Source: Candidatus Aenigmatarchaeota archaeon
GTDB taxonomy: Archaea > Aenigmatarchaeota > Aenigmatarchaeia > QMZP01 > JAFGSV01
Reading direction: 5' to 3'
Assembly (NCBI GenBank): GCA_016934325.1
Contig: JAFGSV010000028.1
Span: 1-64,000, forward strand
Length of the DNA: 64,000 bases
Shown in pieces: positions 1-12,000 of this stretch; the first letter of the stretch is position 1; each line of letters opens with the position of its first letter. The position numbers and the translations under genes were made by a program. Below the pieces are notes generated by a model, which saw only the letters and a list, made by a program, of their open reading frames with translations, ran no database searches and had not been told where the DNA came from.

Positions 1-3000
1 CCGCAGTCGTCGACCGACGTGCCGTTGAACCTGATGGTGTCGGCCTTGGTGTAGTTGGAGGAGGCGTCGGGGGTGGACATGGACGGGGCAAGGATACCCG
101 TGAGCATGAAAGGTATCGCATCGGTGTAATTGTCTTTATAGCAGTTCTTCCCATAGAATCCGGCTTTCCAGTACTCCTGTCCCAGATAATAGCGCGATTC
201 GCCACACCAATCGTCATGCGTCACGTTCCTCAGCATGAAGCCTGTATCGTTGGTCGACATGAAGCCGGGGGAGTCGAATGACGTGTTATCATTGTAAAAG
301 GATATCCAGATCTTGCCGAAATCCGTCTGGTTTATGACGTGCTCATTGTTGTCCGTATCGTTCACCTGAACCAGAAAAACTGTGAAGCCAGAGCTCCTGT
401 TAATCGTCGCATTCCAGATTGGTGTGATGTTATAAGCCTTCGCATCGTCCCTTTCAACATAGAACGTCAACTCTTCCGTCTCATTCTCCAGTCCAGTTCC
501 CCCCGTGTCTGTCGCGGTGAATTTGTATTTGATGAAGGTATCTGCCTGCGAGCACGAGTAGTTGGTGGTGAAGTTGAACATATCGCCTGGGCTTGACTGC
601 GGGACGATGAGGCTCTCCTCGCCTATGAGGTTCCAGACCGAGTAGGGGGGCTCAGACCAGTTCGCTTGCGTGACGACCAGCCCGCCCTCAAGGTCCCAGA
701 CGGAGACCGTGAAGTTGAAGGTCTCCCCCCAGCCTCCGACCGCCCAATCGTTGATGCTGTCCCAGCCTCCCCCGCTCGCCGTCACATTCGGGTTCTTCAG
801 CTGGGGGTATGTGTTATACGGCTTTATATTCAGGTAAAGGTTCTCAGGCTCGATGAACGTGGTGCCGTACTTCCACTCATATGCCAGCTTAGAGATCGTG
901 ACGTTGGAGTGTTCGCTGTACGTCGCATCCGTGTATGCGTACATGCCGATCTTCCGCTGGTTCGAAGTGAAGCGCCATTCCTCATCGGAATCCATCGAGT
1001 AGTTGGACCATGACTTCCCGGATGAAGGACCAAGGTCATAATGCTGCCAGGTCCTGTAATAATTATCGTAATCGTCCGTGATATTCACCGAACCTTCCCC
1101 GATTGTGGGATCGAAGCCAGTGAAGTTATAGTCAACAAGGAAGTCTATGCTGCTCAGTCTCTCGTATGACTCGGAAGGGTGCTGGAAGTCGTGGCTGACC
1201 GGAGAACAGGAAGGACCGGTGCACGAGTAATACACGTTTTCATCATATCCCGTCGAGTTGATCGTGTCTCTTTCCCCTCTCGCGACCAGGACGTACTGGC
1301 CGTCGCTGCAGTTGAGCGACAGGTTGAATTCTGTTTCAGCGCCCACTGCGAGAGCGGGCAGCTGCCACATCACCACTTCCCCCGCCTCGGTTCCGTCTGT
1401 CCATGTGACGTTGCAGGCATTCGGTATTGACAGGCTTACGTTCCAGTCGTTGGCCGAGGCGGCGGCATCGCCGATATTCTTGGCTGTCAGAGTAACATTG
1501 AAAACATAGTGAGGGTTAGCCGATCTGGTGCCCCATCCGTTCACGACATCGAGATCGAATGCCAGATGGGGCTCTCCGGTGAACTGCATCGTATCCACTT
1601 CGTGATCGCTCAGCTCCAGCCTCTGCCTCGCGCCGAACGTTAGGTTCCAGCGCAAGGTCCCCGTCTGTTCCGTCTGCAGGTTGCTAAGCACCTTGTAGCT
1701 GGCTATCCAGTAGAAGCCGGGATAAAGCTTCTCCGTTCCGTAGTCCCATGTCACCTTTCCCTTCGGAATGTCTGCGGAACCGGGGAAGTTCGGGCCGTAA
1801 GCGATCCAGCCAGAAGAGACCTTTTCCACGAGCTTTATGCTGTCTGCATAAGCGCAGCCCTTGTTGTAGATTATGAGCCTTGATATCAACTCCGTCGAAT
1901 TTGCGACGAGCGTCGGCGTCTCCCTCACGACATCGAGGACCGGTATGCTTTCCCCTTCCTCTATCGTGTAGCCCGATTGCCTCGATTTGGTCAGGCCGTC
2001 GGGGTACGTGTAGTTTGCGCTAGCATTTATCTGCACCGTTTCGCCCGCCGAGCTGCTAGACGTCACGTTGAAAGTGGCCGTGTACGTCCTTGCTTCGGTT
2101 GCGTCAATCACTATGAAGGACGGGGCATAGCTCCATCCGGCCGGCATCTCAAGGGTCACGTTGTACTGGATGCTCTCGTTGAACGGGCTGGCCACGCTGA
2201 CGTTGAATTCCTCAGTAGTCTGGTTGCACATGTATCCGATGCCTGTGATGCTCACGCTGGAATTCCTGTACACGAACCGTTCGCTGCGGTTCGCCTCTGT
2301 CCCTCCGTTCACGAACGCGTGCAGCGAGTAGTGCCCCTCCGGCCAGCCTGCGGTATCGATGTTCGTGAAGTTCTCAATATGAGTTGAATTCTCGTCGATT
2401 GATACGTCCTCTTTCGTGGTCGAGTCGACGACATCGCCGGAGCTGTTCGTGATGTTAAGGGTTATGTTGACCATGTAGCTGTCGTTCATACTGTTTGCTA
2501 TCCTGAAAGTGACATTGAAAAGACCGTCCCCGACCTCCATCCCACCGGTTTCCTGGCCGTTTATCTCCGGCATGATGTCAAGCACGACCAGGTCGAGCTG
2601 GTAGTAAGGCTCAAGGCTCAGGGCATTGACTGATATGTTGCTGGAACCGATGTTTCTTATCCTGACGGTGCAGTAGCCGGATTCGTTTGCGCTTATCTGC
2701 TCAGCCAATATGGGAATGAACCTGTTCTCACCGGTGCCTGACGTGTTCAGCCAGCGGCTGTGCAAGATATCAAGCCAGGCGGTGCCGTTATAGGAGAATA
2801 CCCTAGCGTATGTCTCGTTCCCGTTCCAGTCCACCGTCAGGTTCGCCACCCTGTAAATGCCCGCATCGCATCCGAAGCTGAATGTCTTCTCCCCACCGCC
2901 CTGGATCGTCGATGGCACGGCCTCCAAGAGGCCCGGAGCCGCATGCTTGTAGTTTGTCAGCACGATGTAATCGGTGTCATTGTTCCCGACGGAGTTGTTG

Positions 3001-6000
3001 GCGAAGATCGGGATGTTGAACGTCCCTGGGGTCGTGGCGTTCACTTCCCACTGCACGTATTTGGTGCCGCCAAGGTCGATATTGCCCAGGTACTTCGTTT
3101 TCCCGTCGGTCTGCCATTCATCCGAAACGTTCAGAGTCACGTAGACGCCGCTGGACTGCGCCACCAGGCTTGAAAGGGTCGCGTTGATGGTGAAGTTCAT
3201 GTGCTGGAAGGTCTCCGAGGGGTGAAGGGTCTGGGTTATCGTCGGGCTCGGATTGCAGCCGGCCAGGTCCAAGGTGATGGTGAAGTTCTCGCTCCTGTTG
3301 CCAAGATAGGCGGAATCCCCAGCGACCCATGCAAACCATTTCTGTTCTCCGGGGTTGTAGTTGCAATCCGGGATGAACGTGACATTGGCGTAACCATACT
3401 CATCGGTTGTGGTGGAATTGGCGATCTTATTATAGGCACCGTCATAGCTCAGGTTGAAGTTGACCGTTATGCTTGGGCTCAGGTTGTACCTGTCCGCTAT
3501 GATGTCCCTGACCCTGACGGAAAGGTTCGTCGCCTGGGTCAGGCTGGCAGAGCTTTCATTCCCATCCGCATACTCGATGGAGACGTTGTCCCTTATCAAT
3601 GTGAAACTGTCGAAGCCGGAAGTTGCCTCGGTCGCAAGCTCGAACTTGTAGAACCATGTCCCGACGTCCTGATAAGTGAAGTTATTATACCAGTAGAGCG
3701 TTGAGTCTATGCAGTCGGGGTAAAAGCAGGATATGTCCGTCTGGTTTACACAGGTCGAGCATGGCGTATAGCCGGTCGGCGAAGTCTTAGCCAGGGAGAG
3801 CTGGACATCATAAGGGTCCGTGTCGCCGCTCGAGGCTATGACGGAGAAATTCCAGTTCCTGTACCCCCAGCCCTGATAGGTCGGGACTATGTTCGGGCTT
3901 TGCACCTTGTATACCGGGAAAAGGTAGAACAGGCCGGGGGACACCAGCTTGTAGGTTATGTTCGGATAGTAACCGCTTGATTGAGCGAACATTGTCGTGT
4001 TGTAATAGCCCTTCTGCACCGTTATGTTCGTCGCCCAGTCGCAGGTGTAGGCATTCGCACCTGTCTTATTCACCTGGGCGCACGGGTATGCCCCCGCCGA
4101 GTGGTTGGCGTAGAATATCACGTCGCTGGTGGATACGGTCAGGGGGTCGCTACAGTCGTCCCAAGTCGCCCCGAGGAACGGCACCTTCTGCTCTTGGGTG
4201 TAATTCGTATCGCCGTCGGGCTTGCTGAACTCCAGCTGTATGTCCCCCGTTATGTTGACGATGAGGTAGTAGGAGTCTGCCGTCGAGTTGTCCTTGTAGC
4301 ACGCATCGTCCTCGATGACCGCCTTCCATTCCCTGTATCCGACGCCGTACTTCGGGCTGCATCCGGCCAGGAAGTCATACATGGCTATGCCCGAACCGTT
4401 CGTTGAGTTCACTGCCCCCGAATCCCAAGTGGATATGTCCCTCATGACGTAGAAAGTGACGTTGAGGCCCAGGATCTGGGAACCGTTCAGGTCGGTCGCA
4501 TTGACGAGGAATGTCGTCTGGTTCTTGCCCCTTCTGCTCTCAGTCTTGTTACCGTCAAGATACCTGAGAAGAACCGTGTCCCTCTCGACCGTGAAGGTTT
4601 GTACTGTGGTGTAATTGACGTTCCCGTGGTAATCATCCCCCTTTATCTTGAAGTATTTCGTCCCCTTGTCGCCGCACTCCGGATCCCAGGAGAAGTTGAT
4701 GGTCTTCCACTCCCCGGTCACGTTCACCAAATGGCTTTCTATGACCTCGTCAAAGCTTCCGGTTGGGCTTGAATCTATCCGAAGTGAGAAATTTATGTAA
4801 TACTGGGAGTTTGTCTTGGAGGTGACGTTGAAGCTGAAGTTGGATCCCCACTCCCCCGTAATGGGGTCGACGGTTGAATTCTCAAGATAGATGTACTTGC
4901 CTGGCTGGACAGATACGTTGTAAACTCCGCTCTCGTTGTAGTTGTAGCATGTCTCGGACATGTCGACATACCCTATCCAGTTCTGCTTGCCCTCCTGGAA
5001 GTCGCCGTCGGGGGTGAAGTAGTAAGTCACATGACCCGTGGAGTTCGAGGTCCCCGTACCTACATTCTTATAGTCTCCCGACCCCACCCCCGTCTTGGTC
5101 ACGTTGAATGCCAGGGTCATCGTATCCAGCAGGCTGAATGTACCCATGTCCGTGTCGTTAATCCTCAGGATGAACCTGCCTGGCGAGCTCGGGCTTGCTG
5201 AAGTCTCGTTCCCGAAAATGTAGTGTATGGTCACGTTGTGCTTCTCGATGAAGAAGGTATCGTCGTTGCTCCAGTAGTCCCCGGGGTTCAGGATATCGGT
5301 ATACACCACGTTGCTCTCGTTGTCGAGCGCCTCGAACCTGAACTTCATATACTTATCCGCATACCCTGTACATGAGTAGTTGACGTTGTCCCAGTAGAGC
5401 ATCGTGTAGTTGTCGCTATTGTTGCTGCAGCTGGTGCAGTTCTTGTAGCCTATCAGCTCCCAGGAGCCGCCGAGCACCTGGGTCTTCAGCGTTATGTTCA
5501 CGGTGTCCCCCATGTTGTCCTTCACCTTGAGGGTAAAGTTGTAGTTCTTTCCCCATGGCTGGGACCGGGGTGTCACGTTCGCGTCGTAAAGCTTCGGCTC
5601 CGTGAAGAGGAAGAACGTGTCGTTGGGCGGGAAGATGGTCGTGTCGTTCGACCAGTAATTGGCCGCCTCGGCGTGCATCGAGACGTTGTACCAGCCCTGG
5701 ACGGATTCCTGGGTTGGCTTCCAGTTGCAGTAGTAGACGTTCGCTCCGCTCCTGCTTATGCCGGTGCATGAGACCTTGTAATTGCCCGATGTCAGGTTGT
5801 ACCATACGTTGCTGACGCTCGTCGTTATGGGCTCCCCGCAGTAGTTGTTCACGTAGCCCTGCAGCAGGATAGTGTCCTCGCTGGTGTAGTTCTTGGTCCC
5901 GTCGGGGAACACGATGAAATTCTCCAGGGCGCCGGTGACGTCGAAATCGTAGTATTCCGACTGCGAATCCTGGCACAAGTAGTCGTCATCCTCCGTCGTT

Positions 6001-9000
6001 ATCTCGATGTACCAGTTGTGCGCCCCTACCTCGTATTCCTCGTCGACGCTTGTGGTGTTGGGATCGTTGCAGGTTGCAGTGAAGTTGTACGATACCGTGC
6101 CGTTCCCGTCAGTAGTCAGGACGTGCCCGGAATCCCACGTCGCCCCAGAGCCGGTCCCAACTTTAGATACATAGAGCGTCAGGGTCTGCCCTACGGCGGG
6201 AGCGAAATCGTCGGAATTAAGAGTCACCCACATCCCGCTGTAGATTATCGTGTCGTTGTTGGGAGGAGGGCCTCCCCCGGAATCGAAGTACACGCCCCTC
6301 ACGCTCAGGCTTCTGTTCGCCGAGTATTTCCATGCATCCAGTATGACGGAGTCCGTCAGGTTGAGTTCGAAGTCCGTCGTGGTCACGTTCTCCGCATCGG
6401 AGCCCATGGTGTCGTTTATATGGTAATAGAAGCCGGTGACGTAATCCGTCCCGTTCCATACCCTAACCTCCAGGTCAGGTCGCTTGTTGCTCGCCGCGTA
6501 AGAGCCTGTGGGGTTGTAATAGCTGATCCTGGCCTGGACCAGCATCTGCGTCACGTTGCCATCGAAATCGGAGCCCCCAACCGTGTAGTTGACCCAGATG
6601 GAAGGCCCGTCGTTGTCCAGGTCGGGCCCGTAATACAAGGTTGCCCAGACCCCTGTCCAGTTTATGATGTCGTCCACGCCGCTGACCGTGTCGCCGTAAA
6701 CGAGCCTTATGCTCATGTTCCTGTTGGACGCCGCCTGCCACGCATCCAGGACCGACTGGTCCGTCACGGAAATGGTGAAATTGGTGTCGGTCGTGTTGTC
6801 TGCGTCGGATCCCATCACGTTCTCTACGCCATACAGATACCCCGCGACATATCCTGAGCCGTTCCACAGCCGTATCTCGAGGTCCGGTCTGGTGTTGCCT
6901 GCGTCCCTGGACCCGTTGGGCAGGTAGTAGCTGACCTGCGTCTTGATCCTGATTTCAGACACGTTGGGGAAATCGTAGCTGTCGGTGAAATTGTAATCCA
7001 CCCAGCTGGTGTTGGCCTCCGTGGTCCATACCCTGAATGTGCTGTTCTGGTCCGCGAAGGCGCACTTGTTCTGGTCGTTGCACACGTAGCAGTTCCATTC
7101 GTAATCGCCGTCCGAAGGGAAAACCCTCGCGAAGGTGAACTCGCCATTGATTCCCGAGATGTTCGTGCCGTTGGTGCCCCATCCCGGGACCGCCCCGGTC
7201 CAGTTCCCGTAAAGCGTGGCGTTGACGACGCTGAATATCTCGTCGGTCCCGCTGCAAGTCAGGGTCACGAGCTGCGAATAGACGGACTCGCCGTCGCCGG
7301 GCTCATCGAGGGAAACGATAGGAGGTCCCAGCACCGAGACCTTCTTGGAGTTCGAATCCAAGGTGGAAGTCGAGTTGTAGATCTGGCAACTGACGTAGTA
7401 AATGCCGGACGTGCCGAAGCTGACCGTGCGGTCATACCTCACGCCGTTGCCCACGTCTGTTTCCATGTTGTAGGGGGTAACGTTATTGGGTCCTGATTCG
7501 GGTATGTCGATGAAAGAGGACTCTCCGGTGTAATTGTACCGGAAGGTAAGGTTGACTCCCGTGGGGGCGCCGACCAGCGGCGTGCAGTTCATGTCGAAGC
7601 TCTCCCCCTTGTTTATCTGGATGTCCGTCGTGGGGGCGTCCAGGGTCAGGCCGTCGAGGGTGGGCTTCAGCACCGGTAGGAAGTATGCCCATATCCAGAT
7701 GTCGCCGTAGGATGTGGATTCCACCTTGTACTCGTAGCCGCCGGTCCCGGTGAGCCCGGTCGCCAGTCCTACGTGGGTGCCGCCGCCGATGTCATAATAG
7801 TTAACCGAAGGGTTCCATCCGGTGCTGGAATTCATCCTGAGCGTGACCCCGTAATCGCTGGCGCTGTCCGCTTCGGCGATGAACCCGACGGCCTCGTCGG
7901 GGATCCCCAGGTCCCCCGCATCGTAGGCGGTCCACGTGTCCCCGGAGCCCGGCCTAGAAGGATGGAAAGAGTTCAGCGTGTAATTGAGGTAGAACTCCCC
8001 GGTTGGATTCGCGGGCGTGTAGCCGACCAGGTAGAACCTGACGTCCGTGCTGTCCCTCTGTATCTGGAAAGACCTGCTGGAATCGAGCATCACCGCCCAG
8101 TAGGCGTGCGCGTCGTCCTCCAGTTCCCTGATGCTCCTGTCGTCGCCGCTTCCTACCGGCCTGATCATGTAGTCCTCGTCGTTGGACGTATCAACGTTCT
8201 GGACGTTTATTATGACCCCCGTCGCCCCCGCTGGCACGTAGGAGCTGACGTCGATGACCACCCAGCCCGTGCTGGATCCCGGGCTGACGTCGACGTAGTC
8301 GGTGAAGAAAACCTCGGAATCGAAATAGCCTATAAGGTAGTAGTCCCAGTTGGAGTTTCCCTGGTATATGTCGATCTCCTTGTCATCGTCGACTCCCGTG
8401 ATGAGGATCATGTTGCAGTCGTCTTCGAGGTGGGAGTACGTCGACAGGTCCTGTGTGCTGTCCCCCTTCCTGATCTGTGCCCCGGCCCCGGCCCCGCCCC
8501 CGTCGTCAGAGACCATGACCATGACCCCTGTGGCTGTTAAAGGTATGTAGGAGCTAAGGTCGACATCCTCCGTCCAGCCGGTGCCACCCGGGGTTATGTC
8601 CTGGTATGGAGCGAGGAAATTGCTCACCTGGTTGTGGGCGTATTCGACGTCGTCCCCGAAACGGAACTCCAGGGTGTGCTTTCCCGAGGTCAGGACCCTG
8701 CTGACCTCATTTCCAGTCCCCTCGCAGATGTAATCCCTGACGAAAACGGAGCCGTCTACCCATTCGTAGTCCTTGATCACGTCCCCGCATCTCAGTTCCA
8801 GGAAATCTATGTCGTTGCCGAAACCGGTCCCGTCCACAGCACTGATCGTCAGGTCCGACGTGCCTGTGGTGTTGAAACTGACCGTCCAGTTCCCGTGGAG
8901 GGGCGGGTACGACTGCACGTTCATGACCGTCAGGTCCGCCCCAGGCCCGTGTTCTTCCTCGTATACCGCATCCAGAAGCGAAAAAGACGGCTCGGGCAGG

Positions 9001-12000
9001 AGCGCTGAGAGGAAATCGTTCCGGATCGCCAAGGGATTCTCCGGACCGGCCTCTTCTACACGGTCCCCGTTCTGGCCGCCGCCGAGGCCGAGCATTTCCA
9101 GGAATATTGGGCAGTCGCCGACCTTTGCCTGCTGCTCACCTGGTTCCTGATCCCGGCTGGTCCACGACGCCTTCGGAGCCTTAATCTCGAAGCCGTTGGG
9201 CTCGAGGTTGTCCGACTCAACTGTCATGCCTGAATACACAATGGCGGAAAGGGTCAGCTCGGGGGCGTCCGCGCTCCTGTTCGTCTGCTCCCCGTCGCCG
9301 GCCAAGACCCCGTAGGTGTACGCGTAGCTGGGGTCGCAGACGGATGTCAGCGTTATCTCCCTCGTGCTTTCCCTGTCCATGGCTATGCTCTCGGTGTGAG
9401 TGGCGTAGCCAAACTTGGAGACCGAGAGCGTGAAGGTGTCCGTTCCCTGGGAGAACTGGCGGCTTCCCGAGCTGTCGTATTCGGCGTACACCACCTCCAC
9501 GTGCACGGTCCCGTCAGAAGCGGTGTAGACCGGGAAACCGTAGGCCAGTTGGTCATCCTTGTCCAGCATCGTGAGGGTCGCGTTATCTATGGGGTCGCCC
9601 TTGCTGTCCTTCACCAGCACGTCGAGCGTGTACTTCCTGAAGAGCGTCCCGCCCCCGCCGACATCCCTGTAGTTCCACGTGTCTGACTGGATGTTGACGG
9701 TCGAGCCGTTCAGCGAACCCGCCGAGAAGCCGTAGCCATCCTCTATGTTCAGCGTCTTGCTGACGTCCGAGGCTATCCTGCCATGGACCGTGGAGTTGCC
9801 CAGAATCACGTCGACGTAGGAAGTATAGATGGAGCCCGTGTCCGTGGTGAAGGTGTCGTTCAGGTTCGCCTGTACGTAATCGTATATGTTGCTTAGCGTC
9901 CTGTTCGAGGTCACCCTGATGCTGCCGCCGTACGAGTACACCGACCTAACGGTCTCGCCGTTGTAATCCGAAGTGAAGTTCACGACGCCCGTGGTCCAGT
10001 TCACGGTGTAGTTCGCAGAGGATATGGGAGGGTACTGGTAGTATATGTCCCCCGATCCGCTGCCGTCTGTCTGCAGCTCGTCCTGCAGCATGGCCGTGTA
10101 CTCACTCTGGCACACCGGATAGCCGTTAAGATTGATTGTGCCGGAGCTGACGTCTTCTTCCTCCCCATCGCTGAAGGTAACCTTCGTGGGCGGCGTGTAA
10201 ATTATCCCGGTCTGGCTCTTGGCAGCGGCCTGGCTCGTGATGTTTATATATGGGTTCACCAGCAGTACCTTGTCAACGTCCTTCGGTATCGACATGTCGG
10301 CCACGTCCTGCAAGAACCTGTAGCCGTATTTCTTGTAGTAGAAGGTGTGCGTCGTGTAAGTGTCATGGTTCTCGTCCTGATCAGTGACCGGGACGCTTGA
10401 TGTCCCGACGTTTGCCCTCGTTATGAATCGCAGGTAATCAACCAACTGCTCGAGTATCTTTCCGTTCGAATTCGTGACGTTGTTGAAGGCCGGGTCGCCC
10501 CTGACGTCTATGGCTGTTACGTTGACACTGGTGATGGGGTTGTTGCCCGTGTCCTTCACGTTCGCGGTGAACGAATTCTTAAGGAGAACATACCTGTTGG
10601 TATAGCCACCTGCGCCGCACTGGTCCCACATGTGGTCCGGCGGGTCGGTGCTTATGTTGGAATCCTCCGCTATGAGGGTCGGCCCTCCCATCTTCACATC
10701 GACGCAGTTCTCAAAGCCGTAGTATCCGCTGACCTTTGCATCGGCCTGGCACATCCTTATTCCCGACTGCGCATGATGTATCTGTATGTTCTGGACGGAT
10801 TTCGAGGGGAAGGCCGTCAGCTCCATGCCGTACCTGAGATAGGAGGCGGCGTAGTCGTCAATGTCCGAGTCCTCCGGGACATACATTATCGGGCAGTTCG
10901 CGGTGCAAGTGGTCGGGGGCCCGCAGGCGTTGGGTCCCTCGAACGTGAACCTCCTTATGACGAGCCTCTGTGTGCCCTGCCCCGCACCGCCATTGTGATT
11001 TGCTGAATTTGAGGCGGGGTCTATGTTCTGCTTGTTTCCCGCTGCCCTTATACTGCGGAATGTGGTGTCATATAACAGAATCTGTCCGCCCGGAACCGCG
11101 GTGGTGGCGGGATAATCCATCGCGCATATGGCGGCACTGTCACAGGTCAGGCTTGAGACACTGCCCTCCACCAAGCACCCTTCCTGCGGCATCCCCTCGA
11201 GCAGCTCCCCGAACTGCAGAATCCCCCTTTCGTGGACCAGCCAGTAATAATCCGCCCTGATATGCTTGTTCGTGCACGTCAGATTTGAACTGACGGGGCT
11301 GCCATCGCTTGAAATTATCACGCGTGCATGGAAGTAATAATAATTGCCGCTCACGGTCAGGTAAGTGGCACTGCAGCCGTTAGATCCTCCTTGAACCGCG
11401 GTATATATATTTTCACACGTATAATCTCCGCCCACTACAGATATTATGCCGCCGACGCCTCCCGAACAGGAGATGCCTGAACCTACCTGCTTATTCAGAT
11501 GTATGACATTCGGCTCCGTGTCGTAACCATCATTATAATACACGCTCGAATTGACGGGCTCCGAGTACATCTCCACTGTGTAATCGGCGCTCTCGTTGTT
11601 TACAGCGGGGGGCGCAATGTCCCAGTTGCAGTAGAAGGTCATGTTGGGGTACATGCTGGCATACTGGCTTCCCGTCGAGGGGCACCTGTACCTGTCTCCT
11701 GTTCTGTTATCGGTCATGTTGAACCAGACCCTGACGCTCGCGTTGCTGAGCAGGACGCCGCAGTCGTCCGTCACGTTGCCCCTTATTGTGACGTAAGCTC
11801 CCGGTACAAGGTCGTATCCGCTTCCATGGTCTTGATCATAGAAATCGTTGCTGAGGTCGCCGTAGACCTTCACGTTGTAATCCGATGACATGCTGTTCTT
11901 GTAGTAGGAATCGTCTGGGGAGACGCCCATATTCCATGTATGATTGCCTACGCTGTAACCGCAGTCTGGATTAAGCTCCACATAATACTCAGGCACCGAG

